A DNA stretch of 35,164 nucleotides from CAZBWE01 sp964495465 (GTDB lineage Bacteria > Planctomycetota > Phycisphaerae > Sedimentisphaerales > Anaerobacaceae), in NCBI GenBank assembly GCA_964495465.1, contig CAZBWE010000016.1, forward strand, positions 1-35,164. The letters run 5' to 3'. The stretch's first letter is position 1. Each line of letters begins with the position of its first letter. Below, piece after piece: positions 15,235 through 23,816 of this stretch. Position numbers and translations under genes: made by a program. The notes below the pieces were generated by a model. It did no database searches. It worked only from the letters and a program-made list of their open reading frames with translations, and was not told the DNA's origin.

Positions 15235-15297
15235 ATTTCACAAATTAAGCATATTGCAGAGTTTCTTTCTTATATCAAAGCAACGAGGGAGACTTTT

Positions 15298-17886
15298 ATG
15301 AAGCCGGAGGAAAAGTGGCGTTCACTTATAGAAAATGTACCCGATATAATTACGGTTTCGGATCGTGACGGTACAATTCAATTCATCAATCACACCGTGT
15401 CAGGTATGACCCCGGAACAGGTAATTGGAAAAAAACTCTATGATTATATATCACCCGAATATCACGAGACAGCAAAAAAGCTCATTGAGCAGGTCTTTCA
15501 AACCGGCGTGGGCAGTGATTACGAGCTTATAGGGGCCGGGCCTGATGGAACATCTTCCTGGTACTGGAGCCGCATTGGACCTGTTAAACACGATGGACAA
15601 GTAGTTGCTGCGAGCATAATCACCAGAGATATAACTGAGCGCAAAAAAGCAGAAAAAGAAATCAAAGAAACTACAGATAAGCTTCAAACAATTTTTGAAA
15701 ACATAACAGACATGGTTGCCTATGTAGATAAATATGGCAAGATACTCGATGTAAATGAGAGGGTTCAAGACCTCTTGGGTTACAAACCATCTGAAGTAAT
15801 AGGAAAGCACTTTAGTAAACTTGGCATCGTTCGTCTTAAAGACACACCAAAGATAGTCAAGCTCTTCAGAGATACTGTCAAAAGCGGCAAGCCCTCAACT
15901 CCTATTGAACTAACGATTAATCATAAAGATGGCAGCAGCATCGATGTGGAAGTGTTTACAAGATTTATCAAAAAAGATGGCAAAGCGGAACGCATCGTGA
16001 GCATCTTTAGAAACATCACTGATCGCAAAAAAGCAGAAGAAGAAATCAAAAGACTTGGTTTGGCTGTAGAGCAATCGACAGACGGCATAGCAATAGGTGA
16101 TTCGGAGCCCAAACTAATATATGTTAATCGCGCTTATGCAGAAATGCACGGTTATTCCCGCGAAGAAATGATTGGGATGAAGGTCGCTGACCTGCATAAT
16201 GAAGAACAGATAGAGGAATACAAAAAAGATATAGCTAAAGTTAAAACAAAAGGATTTTGGCTCGGCGAGATAAGCCATATCAGAAAAGACGGCACAACCT
16301 TCCCCACATACATGTCTGTCACTTTATTGAAAAATGATAAAGGCAAACCCAATGGAATTCTGGCAATTGCGAGGAATATCACCGAACGCAAAAAGACAGA
16401 GGAAATGGCAAAGGAATCTGAGCAAAGATTTAGATATATTTTTGATAATGCAGCCGATGGGATTGTCTTAGCTAATGTGGAAAGCAGGAGATTCCACACC
16501 TGTAACAAAAAGTTTTGTGAAATGCTGGGTTATAGTGAGGAAGAGATAAAAAACATAGGAGTAGCTGATATCCATCCTAAGGAATACCTGCCGCATATAA
16601 TAGACCAGTTTGAGAGGCAAACACAAGGCGAGTTTACACTCACTAAAGATTCACCAGTAAAAAAGAAAGACGACAGCGTCTTTTACGCCGACATCAATGC
16701 AATTCCTATGACATTGGAGGGCAATAGGTATCTGTTGGGTATCTTTAGAGACGTCACCGGGCGCAAACTGGCAGAGGAGGCCCTGCGGCAAAGTGAGGTT
16801 AAGTATAGAACGCTCCTTGAAAATCTTCCTCAAAAGATATTCCTCAAAGACAAAAACTCTGTATATATATCCTGCAACGAGAATTACGCTGCAGATTTGA
16901 AGATTAAGGCCGAGGAAATCGCCGGAAAGACAGATTACGACTTTTACCCCAGGGAATTAGCTGAAAAATACAGAGCAGACGATAAAAAAATTATAGAATC
17001 AGGGCAGACAAAAGATATCGAGGAAACATACATTAAATATGGGCAGGAAGTGATTGTCCATACAATCAAAACGCCTGTCAGAGATGAGCAGGAAAACGTT
17101 ATTGGAATTTTAGGCATTTTCCGGGATATCACCAGGCAAAAACAAACAGAAGAGGAACTCGATATGTACCGTGAAAAAATGACACGTGCCGAACAGCTTG
17201 CTTCTCTCGGGACATTAAGTGCCACTGTGGCTCATGAATTGACTCAACCTCTGACAGTCATTAGTCTGGCTATTGAGAATTCACTGGCAGAGCTGAAAAA
17301 AAAGTCATGCCCGGATTCTATGATGCAAGACCTCAAAAAGGGTCTGTCTGAGGTTTCTCATGCGACTTCAATTGTGAACCGATTTCGCAATTTTGCAAGA
17401 GAATCCCCCGACAAGGCAATCAGCAAAACCGACTTGAAAGTAATTGCTGAAAGAATCAAGAATTTATTGAATGAACGTGCACGGCGTGCAAAAGTAACCT
17501 TAGAGGTTAAAGAAATAGGCAAACTTCCGCCTATTTATGCAAACGAGAAAGATATGGAGCAGCTATTTTTCACACTGGTAGATAATGCAATACAGTCGGC
17601 CGACGGCAAAAATAATCATAAGCTGATTATCAACGGCAAATTCAGGGACAATTATGTTGAATTGCGATTTTCCGACAATTGTGGCGGCATCGCACCGGAA
17701 AATATAGATAGAATTTTTGAACCGTTTTTTAGCACCAGGCCCCAGGGTGAAGGAACCGGGCTGGGCCTTTGCATCGTGCAGCGTATTGTTTCGCGGGCCG
17801 GCGGTAAGATTTGTGTTGAGAGTAAAATTGGTGAAGGTTCGACTTTTTTAGTCACCTTGCCAATCAACTCAAGTGAGAGGTTTTAA
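15298..17886 (+). CDS. Soluble hybrid-free sensor histidine kinase with five PAS domains
   Basis: An 862-residue kinase. Five PAS modules span about residues 1-118, 125-245, 250-367, 378-494 and 500-615; each ends in the PAC-like DITxRKxxE (ITRDITERKKAE, FRNITDRKKAE, ARNITERKKTE and so on). A HisKA domain follows with phospho-acceptor His646 in TVAHELTQPLTV. The HATPase domain has the N box DNAIQSA (Asp762-Asn763), SDNCGGI (Asp793) and GTGLGL (from Gly819). There are no membrane segments, so it senses cytoplasmic cues; no haem or flavin ligand is obvious. GAGGGAG precedes the ATG by 7 nt. The response regulator gene follows after 4 nt, forming a FixL/FixJ-like pair. Confidence 0.93.
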   Translation: MKPEEKWRSLIENVPDIITVSDRDGTIQFINHTVSGMTPEQVIGKKLYDYISPEYHETAKKLIEQVFQTGVGSDYELIGAGPDGTSSWYWSRIGPVKHDGQVVAASIITRDITERKKAEKEIKETTDKLQTIFENITDMVAYVDKYGKILDVNERVQDLLGYKPSEVIGKHFSKLGIVRLKDTPKIVKLFRDTVKSGKPSTPIELTINHKDGSSIDVEVFTRFIKKDGKAERIVSIFRNITDRKKAEEEIKRLGLAVEQSTDGIAIGDSEPKLIYVNRAYAEMHGYSREEMIGMKVADLHNEEQIEEYKKDIAKVKTKGFWLGEISHIRKDGTTFPTYMSVTLLKNDKGKPNGILAIARNITERKKTEEMAKESEQRFRYIFDNAADGIVLANVESRRFHTCNKKFCEMLGYSEEEIKNIGVADIHPKEYLPHIIDQFERQTQGEFTLTKDSPVKKKDDSVFYADINAIPMTLEGNRYLLGIFRDVTGRKLAEEALRQSEVKYRTLLENLPQKIFLKDKNSVYISCNENYAADLKIKAEEIAGKTDYDFYPRELAEKYRADDKKIIESGQTKDIEETYIKYGQEVIVHTIKTPVRDEQENVIGILGIFRDITRQKQTEEELDMYREKMTRAEQLASLGTLSATVAHELTQPLTVISLAIENSLAELKKKSCPDSMMQDLKKGLSEVSHATSIVNRFRNFARESPDKAISKTDLKVIAERIKNLLNERARRAKVTLEVKEIGKLPPIYANEKDMEQLFFTLVDNAIQSADGKNNHKLIINGKFRDNYVELRFSDNCGGIAPENIDRIFEPFFSTRPQGEGTGLGLCIVQRIVSRAGGKICVESKIGEGSTFLVTLPINSSERF

Positions 17887-17890
17887 ATAA

Positions 17891-18526
17891 ATGGCAATGG
17901 AAAGCAATATTGGACAATATGTATTTTTTGTCGATGACGAGCCAGAGGTGCTCAAAATGGTTGGCAGGACTCTTGAACGGGCCGGTTATAAAGTCAGCTG
18001 TTTCTCAAAAGCTGCCGATTGCCTCGAACATCTGCGCTACCAAACCTGCGATCTACTTATTACTGATGTGAAAATGCCTGAAATGGATGGCATTGAGCTT
18101 TTAGCTGAGGCAAAACGTTTTAATCCATTACTGCTGGTTCTGGTTATAACCGGCTACGGCGATATACAGATGGCTGTAAGAGCCCTGAAGTTAGGCGCAT
18201 CGGACTTTATCGAAAAACCCCTGGACAGAGAAGGATTTCTATCGACCGTTGAGTCCATACTAAAACGAACCATTCCAGCTAATCCACTTCTTAATAAGAC
18301 ACTTACCAAAACAGAAATGAGGGTCTTGCGTTTAATCCTGGACGGCAAGAGCAACAAAGAAATAGCCCATTTGCGACACCGTTCTGTAAGGACTATTGAA
18401 GCACACCGAAGCCACATTATGCGCAAGCTCGGCGCCAACAACCTAGTTGACCTGCTTAAACGAACTGCTGAGATGGGATTCTTCGAATTGCCGACGAATC
18501 ACCAACAACGTCAGACCATCCTATAA
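17891..18526 (+). CDS. FixJ/NarL-type response regulator
   Basis: A 211-residue two-domain regulator. The receiver domain (about residues 9-125) has VDDEPE, phospho-acceptor Asp59 in LITDVKMPEMDG, the Thr of VITGYG and Lys in FIEKPLD. A linker leads to a LuxR-type helix-turn-helix (about 140-200) with LTKTEMRVLRLILDGKSNKE and HRSVRTIEAHRSHIMRKLG. Phosphorylation by the upstream kinase should promote dimerisation and DNA binding. ATG codons at 17891 and 17897 are both possible; a GAGAGG lies upstream. The targets are unknown; the gene is the last of its strand block, facing the convergent GH53 gene. Confidence 0.93.
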   Translation: MAMESNIGQYVFFVDDEPEVLKMVGRTLERAGYKVSCFSKAADCLEHLRYQTCDLLITDVKMPEMDGIELLAEAKRFNPLLLVLVITGYGDIQMAVRALKLGASDFIEKPLDREGFLSTVESILKRTIPANPLLNKTLTKTEMRVLRLILDGKSNKEIAHLRHRSVRTIEAHRSHIMRKLGANNLVDLLKRTAEMGFFELPTNHQQRQTIL

Positions 18527-18574
18527 AGGCCTAAAATAAAAGCATCTCTCACGCATCCTGACGAAATAAACAAA

Positions 18575-19807
18575 TCACTCAATTTCCTCAAGCCAATTTT
18601 GGGCCAGCACGGACAACTCATAGAAATTGATTAAACAGTCACCGTTCAAATCCAGCTCAGCGGCTGCGACACAATCATCCACCAGCCAGGATTCACAAAA
18701 GCCGGGTAAGTCCTCAAAATTAACTATGCCTTCTCCGGTAGTATCTCCATATACCTGATTATCGAAGGCCTCCAGCGCCATTAGCATATCGACATTATCC
18801 CAGGTCGGAGCCGGCTCGAATAATGCCTTGTAGCCGACCGGCGAACTCCAGACCCACGCCGGCTCCCAGTAGCACACGCCTCTTCCCTTTCCATTGGGCG
18901 TGGCCTGGATCCGCTGGATTAATTCTTCCAGAAATGCCTTTTGATTTTCAGGTGATGCTCCTGAAGAACCCGTGTAATACTCGGCTGTCTCCACGATGAC
19001 GATATCCTGAGAATAATTTTGCGCCATAAAGTTCAGGTTTGTGGTCAGGTCATCAAGAGTTCCATGCCATTGTGGATAGAAAGATTGCCCGATGACGTCG
19101 AATTGCACACCTCGTGCAAGGAGGTTGTCGAAGAACCATTCGGTACCTCCCTGGTCACCGCCTCGGTCAATATGAATCATTATTTCCGGCATAGGTTCGG
19201 CCCCTCTGCCGGCATCTACACCATTTATGCCGGCGTTGATAAGGTCGGCAAGATTCGACCAGTTGCCGTTATCGCAGATTTCTCCGTCCGTCCAGAGCAT
19301 ACCACAGGTAATCTCATTGCCAATCTGAACCATATCCGGCATAGCATTATTCGTCCGCAGGTGCTCGATAGTATCACGCGTATATTCGTAAACCGCGGTA
19401 ACAAGTTGCGAATGATTCATTCCCTGCCAGGCGTCGGGAGGAGTTTGATGCGTCGGGTCGGCCCACGTATCAGAATAATGGATATCCAGAAGAAATTTGA
19501 ACCCCTCGGCTTTGACACGGGCGGCGAGCTCGGTTACATAATCGAGGTCCATACTCGCACCGTAATTCCAGCTACTCGGGCTATGAAATAATCGTATTCG
19601 AATCCAGTTGATGTCGTGATTTTTTAAGATGATGAGAGCATCTTCAGGTATGCCATATTCCTTATAGATGACTTCATCGGCTTCCTGTAGCGTCAGGGTG
19701 GATATATCCACTCCCCTCATAAACTGAGCACAAACGCCGTTTCGGGCTGTAATGCCTAATCCCAGGAGTATCAGCACAAATACCCTTTTTATTGATTTAT
19801 TATGCAT
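18575..19807 (-). CDS. Secreted GH53 endo-beta-1,4-galactanase with C-terminal dockerin-like repeats
   Basis: A 410-residue secreted enzyme cutting beta-1,4-galactan, the side chain of type I arabinogalactan and rhamnogalacturonan I. A signal peptide covers about residues 1-27 (MHNKSIKRVFVLILLGLG ... VCA). The GH53 barrel has MRGVDISTL, WIRIRLFHSP and DIHYSDTWADP. The acid/base is Glu165 (QIGNEI) and the nucleophile Glu273 (IVETAEYY). The last 65 residues hold two Ca-binding-like repeats (GDTTGEGIVNFEDL and DLNGDCLINFYELSVLAQNWL), as in planctomycete dockerin-like tails. The start is set at ATG 19807, where the signal peptide begins; the open frame extends 20 codons further without one. It is the last gene of the minus-strand block. 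Confidence 0.93.
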   Translation of the reverse strand: MHNKSIKRVFVLILLGLGITARNGVCAQFMRGVDISTLTLQEADEVIYKEYGIPEDALIILKNHDINWIRIRLFHSPSSWNYGASMDLDYVTELAARVKAEGFKFLLDIHYSDTWADPTHQTPPDAWQGMNHSQLVTAVYEYTRDTIEHLRTNNAMPDMVQIGNEITCGMLWTDGEICDNGNWSNLADLINAGINGVDAGRGAEPMPEIMIHIDRGGDQGGTEWFFDNLLARGVQFDVIGQSFYPQWHGTLDDLTTNLNFMAQNYSQDIVIVETAEYYTGSSGASPENQKAFLEELIQRIQATPNGKGRGVCYWEPAWVWSSPVGYKALFEPAPTWDNVDMLMALEAFDNQVYGDTTGEGIVNFEDLPGFCESWLVDDCVAAAELDLNGDCLINFYELSVLAQNWLEEIE

Positions 19808-20099
19808 TGTCTTTTCGATTTCAAGGCCGTATCTGCTCTGGTTAATATCGTACTTTAGAAAAACCAAACGCCTCTTTAATAAGGAAGCTCTTCCTTGAGT
19901 CCGGGTTCAAATTTCTTCAAATGGCCCTGCTCCACTACGTATGACCCTATTATATTATACCACAAATAAGGCAGGATATCTGAAAAACTATGGTATTCTG
20001 CTATAAAATCGCCTTTTGCATTCGATGGGCCGGAAAACAGGCAGAACCGAGTAATGTAATCCTTCAAACCGGAGGTTGGCTGACAGTCCAATTTAACTA

Positions 20100-20948
20100 T
20101 CAATCAGGATATTTATTTATCCATTCATATCTAGACCAATTTATGCGTGGTGTTTTCCATTCAGTGTGCCATTTCAGAGACCATAATTCCTTTAAACCGA
20201 CACTTCGCGCAGAGGTATCAATAAACATCATATTCACCTTGCCATTATGGCGAGGCAGACAGAAATCAGACATTTCGTTAGTCTGCATACCCTCCTCAGG
20301 AGGAGGCGTATTACTAACCTTTGGGCGACTTCCGTCATACATAGAACCACCCATTAACGGGACAGTATCCGGTCTTTTAACGTTTGTTTTTTTCCGCCAG
20401 AAAAGCGGAAGTTCATCCGGATCAATATAATCATCTTTAGAGAGACTTACATCCGGGGGATTAAAGGCCCACCCATTAACACCATAACTGCCATACAATC
20501 CTTCTTGGCCCCAATCAGGAATATTACCACCTAAATAATCCGGATTACCCATTATTCCCCACGCAGTAAAAACTCCGGGCTTATTTAGGGGTATTAGATG
20601 AAGGAACTTCGTGGCTTTTGGGCAGAGTCGAACATCATCTGTGCCCCCGTAATATGGAAGCAAGTCAGTCATCCACATTTTCTTACTGGTCCAGCCGCCC
20701 GGCAGACTATCGTCATTATCCTGAGCATACATTTCATACATAAGACTGAATTGCTTGAGTCTGGAGAGGCACACGACATTTTTGGCCTGGTCTTTGGCTC
20801 TTCCAAGAGCCGGTATAAGAATTGCCATCAGCAGGGCAATTATCGCAATCACAACAAGCAGCTCAATCAGCGTGAAGGCGAGGCCTTTTCTTTTGCCGAA
20901 ATTCAATTTACGAATCACATGAATCGTTATCACTACCTTTGGCTCCAT
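20100..20948 (-). CDS. Prepilin-like protein with type IV pilin N-terminal methylation motif
   Basis: A 282-residue pseudopilin-like protein. The leader and cleavage motif read KGLAFTLIELLVVIAIIALL at about residues 20-40, with the Glu5 of mature pilins, followed by the membrane helix. The C-terminal half carries RHNGKVNMMFIDTSARSV, a version of the planctomycete H-X9-DG motif, with Asp-Thr in place of Asp-Gly. It would be processed by prepilin peptidase and held at the membrane or surface. Such proteins are expanded in Planctomycetes and often sit in polysaccharide loci. The start at ATG 20948 gives a slightly long leader; a GTG at 20933 is an alternative. Confidence 0.88.
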   Translation of the reverse strand: MEPKVVITIHVIRKLNFGKRKGLAFTLIELLVVIAIIALLMAILIPALGRAKDQAKNVVCLSRLKQFSLMYEMYAQDNDDSLPGGWTSKKMWMTDLLPYYGGTDDVRLCPKATKFLHLIPLNKPGVFTAWGIMGNPDYLGGNIPDWGQEGLYGSYGVNGWAFNPPDVSLSKDDYIDPDELPLFWRKKTNVKRPDTVPLMGGSMYDGSRPKVSNTPPPEEGMQTNEMSDFCLPRHNGKVNMMFIDTSARSVGLKELWSLKWHTEWKTPRINWSRYEWINKYPD

Positions 20949-20979
20949 ATGTCCAAAATCCGGTAATAATCTATGAGGC

Positions 20980-20999
20980 GCGTCCCAACATCGGGACGC
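20980..20999. repeat. Strong hairpin between two minus-strand genes
   Basis: GCGTCCC-AACATC-GGGACGC, a perfect 7-bp GC-rich stem with a 6-nt loop. It lies 32 nt after the LamG gene stop in the direction of transcription. On neither strand is it followed by a T-run, so it is not a standard intrinsic terminator. It may stabilise an mRNA end or reduce expression of the following gene. Confidence 0.5.
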
Positions 21000-21031
21000 A
21001 CCGTTCCTTCACTATTGTCTTATATCGAATA

Positions 21032-22738
21032 TTACGGCCAAACAACATCCTGAAGCCAGTATTCGCCAATCTTTGCCAAATCAGTAAAGTTCACTACATC
21101 ATCACCGGTAGCATCGGAAGGTGTAAGCAATCCCTGGGTGAGCGGGCTCGTGGCTGCTCCTCCTTCGACTGCCAGATAGAGCACTTCTTCATGCGAAAGG
21201 GCATAATCATATATGCGGAAGTCATCGATGAGGCCATCATAATAACCGCCGGTATCGCCCGACCATCGCCATCCTCCCAGCGTGGCATAGCCCTCGATTT
21301 CATCAAGCAGAGGCGTCCCGAAAACGGCGGCTGCTTCCTCCGCTATCAGCTTACCATTCCTATAAGCTCGAACATAGCCATTGCTTAAACTTTTAACAAA
21401 CGCATAGTGGACCCATTGGTCCTGAGGATGTTCGGGATTGGTATAATCCATCGAACCGATGTTCAGCTCGTCTCGATATCCTGTATTTGGGTCATAACCT
21501 ACTTTGTAGTAGAACGAACCTGTGGCCCCGCTCCACATATTGATGGTTCGGCCATCAACGCCAATCTGCACTATCATTGAATCATCATCGGACTGCCCCG
21601 GGTCATTTAACCACCACGATACCGTGCTCTCTTCGCCAATCGTATTATGGTCATTATTCACTGCGACGGGTATCTCTACCCACGCAGCATTGTCGAGGTC
21701 GAGGCAATCTGTGCCATCATGTCCGGTTCCAGGTCCTCCCCAGGCAGACAGGTCGTTAATAAAGCCATCGTATTCATTCCCGGAAGAGTCTAACGGGTCA
21801 TAGCCACTGCCTTCGTCGCATTTTAACCACAATATGGGGCCTTGTGAAGGTGCGGCAGCAGTTACGGTATAAGATTCTGCAAGCCAGTCATTCGCAAGCA
21901 TCTCCAGCTCATCCATACCGACCCAGCAGTTATTGTCGAAATCTGCAGGTATCAACTCGGCAATACAATATGGGTAATCAAGACGAATATCGTCTATATA
22001 TATCGTGCCTGAGCCGGAGGGACCGCTCCCCGTGCCGATTCCAATAGTAATTCTCGTAATATTAGTTAAATCGACCCCCTGCGAGGTAAATTCCTGCAGG
22101 TCAATCGGCCAGGTTATGAACGACTCGTAGCTCTGCTGATTCAACGCCCTTGAATCAGGGTATTGCACCACCCCGCTCTGGGCGCCATCGTTCGATTCAA
22201 TTTCCAAATAAATATTGTCGGACATGTTGTCATGACCTGCTACCAGCAGCACAATCATCGAATTTGCACTGACATCGGACGAGCAAAGTAAATCATCAGC
22301 ATCCGCACTGACCTCGTAGGTCGAGCCGTTGTAATATATTTCCATCGTCTGGTCATACAAGTAGGCATTTGTGCCCCAGACGCTTTGGATATCTGCGTTA
22401 TCGAGATAGTTATCAAACGTATCTATCCACGTGAGGTTCCAAACAGAGAACTGCCAGATTGCCTGGGCCTTGACAACACCACCTGACGTGGTTTCATCCA
22501 CGCGCCAGTAATAAGTTTGCGACTTTTCAACATCATCAAGAGACAATACATATGATGTGGTTGCCAGCGGCACCGACCCTTTATACTCAGGGTCGTTTTC
22601 ATTGGCGTCATTTACATCTTCGAAAGATGTGCCAAAATAGACGTGATGGTCGCCTGTTGCATCCTCGGCAGCCTCCCACTGAAGGGTCGGGCCATAACCG
22701 CAATTACTCTTATCTTCCTCGGGCACCCAGCCGCCAAG
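21032..22738 (-). CDS. LamG-domain surface protein with dockerin-like repeats, N-terminus lost in assembly gap
   Basis: The 568 visible C-terminal residues of a large extracellular protein. In order they show a fibronectin III-like segment (YYWRVDETTSGG), a beta-sandwich with a galactose-binding-like look (TWIDTFDNYLDN to GTIYIDDIRLDYP), a dockerin-like repeat (DFDNNCWVGMDELEMLANDWL), a LamG/concanavalin-like domain (PILWLKCDEGSGYDPLDSSG to GLIDDFRIYDYALSHEEV) and a final dockerin half (DATGDDVVNFTDLAKIGEYWL). This architecture is common in planctomycete secreted proteins that bind polysaccharide; no catalytic motif is seen. The 5' part lies in or beyond the N run. A frame that crosses the gap to 22876 is artefactual. 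Confidence 0.8.
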   Translation of the reverse strand, partial: LGGWVPEEDKSNCGYGPTLQWEAAEDATGDHHVYFGTSFEDVNDANENDPEYKGSVPLATTSYVLSLDDVEKSQTYYWRVDETTSGGVVKAQAIWQFSVWNLTWIDTFDNYLDNADIQSVWGTNAYLYDQTMEIYYNGSTYEVSADADDLLCSSDVSANSMIVLLVAGHDNMSDNIYLEIESNDGAQSGVVQYPDSRALNQQSYESFITWPIDLQEFTSQGVDLTNITRITIGIGTGSGPSGSGTIYIDDIRLDYPYCIAELIPADFDNNCWVGMDELEMLANDWLAESYTVTAAAPSQGPILWLKCDEGSGYDPLDSSGNEYDGFINDLSAWGGPGTGHDGTDCLDLDNAAWVEIPVAVNNDHNTIGEESTVSWWLNDPGQSDDDSMIVQIGVDGRTINMWSGATGSFYYKVGYDPNTGYRDELNIGSMDYTNPEHPQDQWVHYAFVKSLSNGYVRAYRNGKLIAEEAAAVFGTPLLDEIEGYATLGGWRWSGDTGGYYDGLIDDFRIYDYALSHEEVLYLAVEGGAATSPLTQGLLTPSDATGDDVVNFTDLAKIGEYWLQDVVWP

Positions 22739-22838
22739 NNNNNNNNNNNNNNNNNNNNNNNNNNNNNNNNNNNNNNNNNNNNNNNNNNNNNNNNNNNNNN
22801 NNNNNNNNNNNNNNNNNNNNNNNNNNNNNNNNNNNNNN
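22739..22838. other. Assembly gap (100 N)
   Basis: Exactly 100 undetermined bases. The round number suggests a scaffolding placeholder, so the true distance and any genes between the PEP-CTERM gene and the LamG gene are unknown. Confidence 0.95.
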
Positions 22839-22947
22839 GATGGAATGCAATACCGTATGTTCCTCTGACAATTCAAAGAACAGTTACTAAAAAGTTATTT
22901 AAACTTTTGAACAATTCACACAGTAGTGCAGCCGACTCACAAGCTTT

Positions 22948-23538
22948 TTACGACCTTCTGCGAATCGCCAAGCTACCAAGGCCAAGTAATAGCAATGTTG
23001 CCGGTTCAGGTATTGCAGTTATGTTGTCAAAGTTCACTGTTGTCCAGTTTGCAACCTCGACCTTCAATTTAATGTGTGCCGTTCCCGCTGGCGTAGTATA
23101 ATTGTTACTGACCAAGACCCATTCATCTGAATTCGGAGCGCCGCTTTCATTATAGAGTTCAATATATTCATAATCCAGGTATTTCCAGTCCGCGTCAACG
23201 TAATCGACTGCAACATCTGCTGAACCCCAGTCGGGTGTCCACCGAGCGCTATAGGCAAAGCTCAGCGTCCAAGCAGTATCTCCGCCAAGTTCGAAACTCG
23301 TCCCCATCTGTGCCGACCATGCGCTTGAGGCGGACCAAAGCTTAGCGCTGTAGTCACCCTCATACTTGTAATCCGAATCAATTGACACAGTCTGATTGTC
23401 GGAATCGGCTACCCACGTCCACCAGCCTGTGAAGTCACCTGTTTCAAAGCCGCCGTTGGTAACCATATTTGCCCGTGCCGACACAGCCAACAGGCCAATC
23501 AACAACATTAACCAAAAACACTTCCAACTCATTCTCAT
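22948..23538 (-). CDS. PEP-CTERM surface protein with carbohydrate-binding-like domain
   Basis: A 196-residue exported protein. A signal peptide covers about residues 1-23 (MRMSWKCFWLMLLIGLLAVS). The body opens NMVTNGGFETGDFTGWWTW, a CBM_4_9-like beginning, and is rich in Trp and Tyr. The end is IPEPATLLLLGLGSLAIRRRS: PEP motif, hydrophobic helix and basic cluster, the sorting signal processed by exosortase and found in EPS-making bacteria. ATG 23538 is chosen because AGGAG at 23545-23549 is 6 nt upstream. It follows a promoter region with TATAAT boxes and tandem repeats, so it probably heads the second block of the locus. Confidence 0.92.
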   Translation of the reverse strand: MRMSWKCFWLMLLIGLLAVSARANMVTNGGFETGDFTGWWTWVADSDNQTVSIDSDYKYEGDYSAKLWSASSAWSAQMGTSFELGGDTAWTLSFAYSARWTPDWGSADVAVDYVDADWKYLDYEYIELYNESGAPNSDEWVLVSNNYTTPAGTAHIKLKVEVANWTTVNFDNITAIPEPATLLLLGLGSLAIRRRS

Positions 23539-23624
23539 CACTCACTCCTCTAAAAGAATCACAATAAACCCGACTCTAAATATCTCTTCTCTGCCACGTT
23601 TGCAGAGAATTATCATTTACTTCT

Positions 23625-23649
23625 ATTATAAGTATTTTAGAACATTATA
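23625..23649 (-). promoter_or_regulatory. Two candidate -10 boxes for the PEP-CTERM gene
   Basis: Read on the - strand, TATAAT occurs at 23644-23649 and again at 23625-23630. For the first, the -35 position (about 23667-23672) falls inside the tandem repeat at 23663 and has no consensus hexamer, as expected for an activator-dependent promoter. The 5' leader would be roughly 80-100 nt. Confidence 0.5.
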
Positions 23650-23662
23650 AACAGAAGTAGAA

Positions 23663-23704
23663 CGCCATTTCGTGCAATTTATTCGCCATTATGTAACTAC
23701 CGAT
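23663..23704. promoter_or_regulatory. Tandem 21-bp direct repeat, probable operator
   Basis: Copy A is CGCCATTTCGTGCAATTTATT at 23663-23683; copy B starts at 23684 and shares CGCCATT-GT before diverging. The period is exactly 21 bp, two helical turns, the spacing of AraC-family half-sites. Copy A matches 18 of 21 positions of a repeat upstream of the XylR-type regulator gene (34770-34790). Confidence 0.65.
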
Positions 23705-23816
23705 AAAAAAGAGGCTTACGGCGGTGAAATGCGCGCCAAAGAGTACTTTACCAAGAGAGTTTTTCCTGCAAAATCCCAACGAAGTTTTTAGATGCTCACT
23801 TTTTTCTCACAGAGCT

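Noticed and set aside
19876..20103. A 75-codon minus-strand frame after the prepilin-like gene
   Set aside because: It has a TTG start with no ribosome site, no recognisable domain, and the prepilin-like protein already has a natural end.
20980..20999. Intrinsic terminator between the LamG and prepilin-like genes
   Set aside because: The stem is strong, but no T-run follows on either strand, so I record only a hairpin.
22739..22876. Extension of the LamG gene across the N run to a start at 22876
   Set aside because: The gap length is a placeholder, so the frame across it has no meaning, and the 12 residues beyond do not look like a signal peptide.
22890..22908. AAAAGTT-AACTTTT inverted repeat after the PEP-CTERM gene
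   Set aside because: The stem has one G-C pair and would not be stable; it is probably AT-rich chance.
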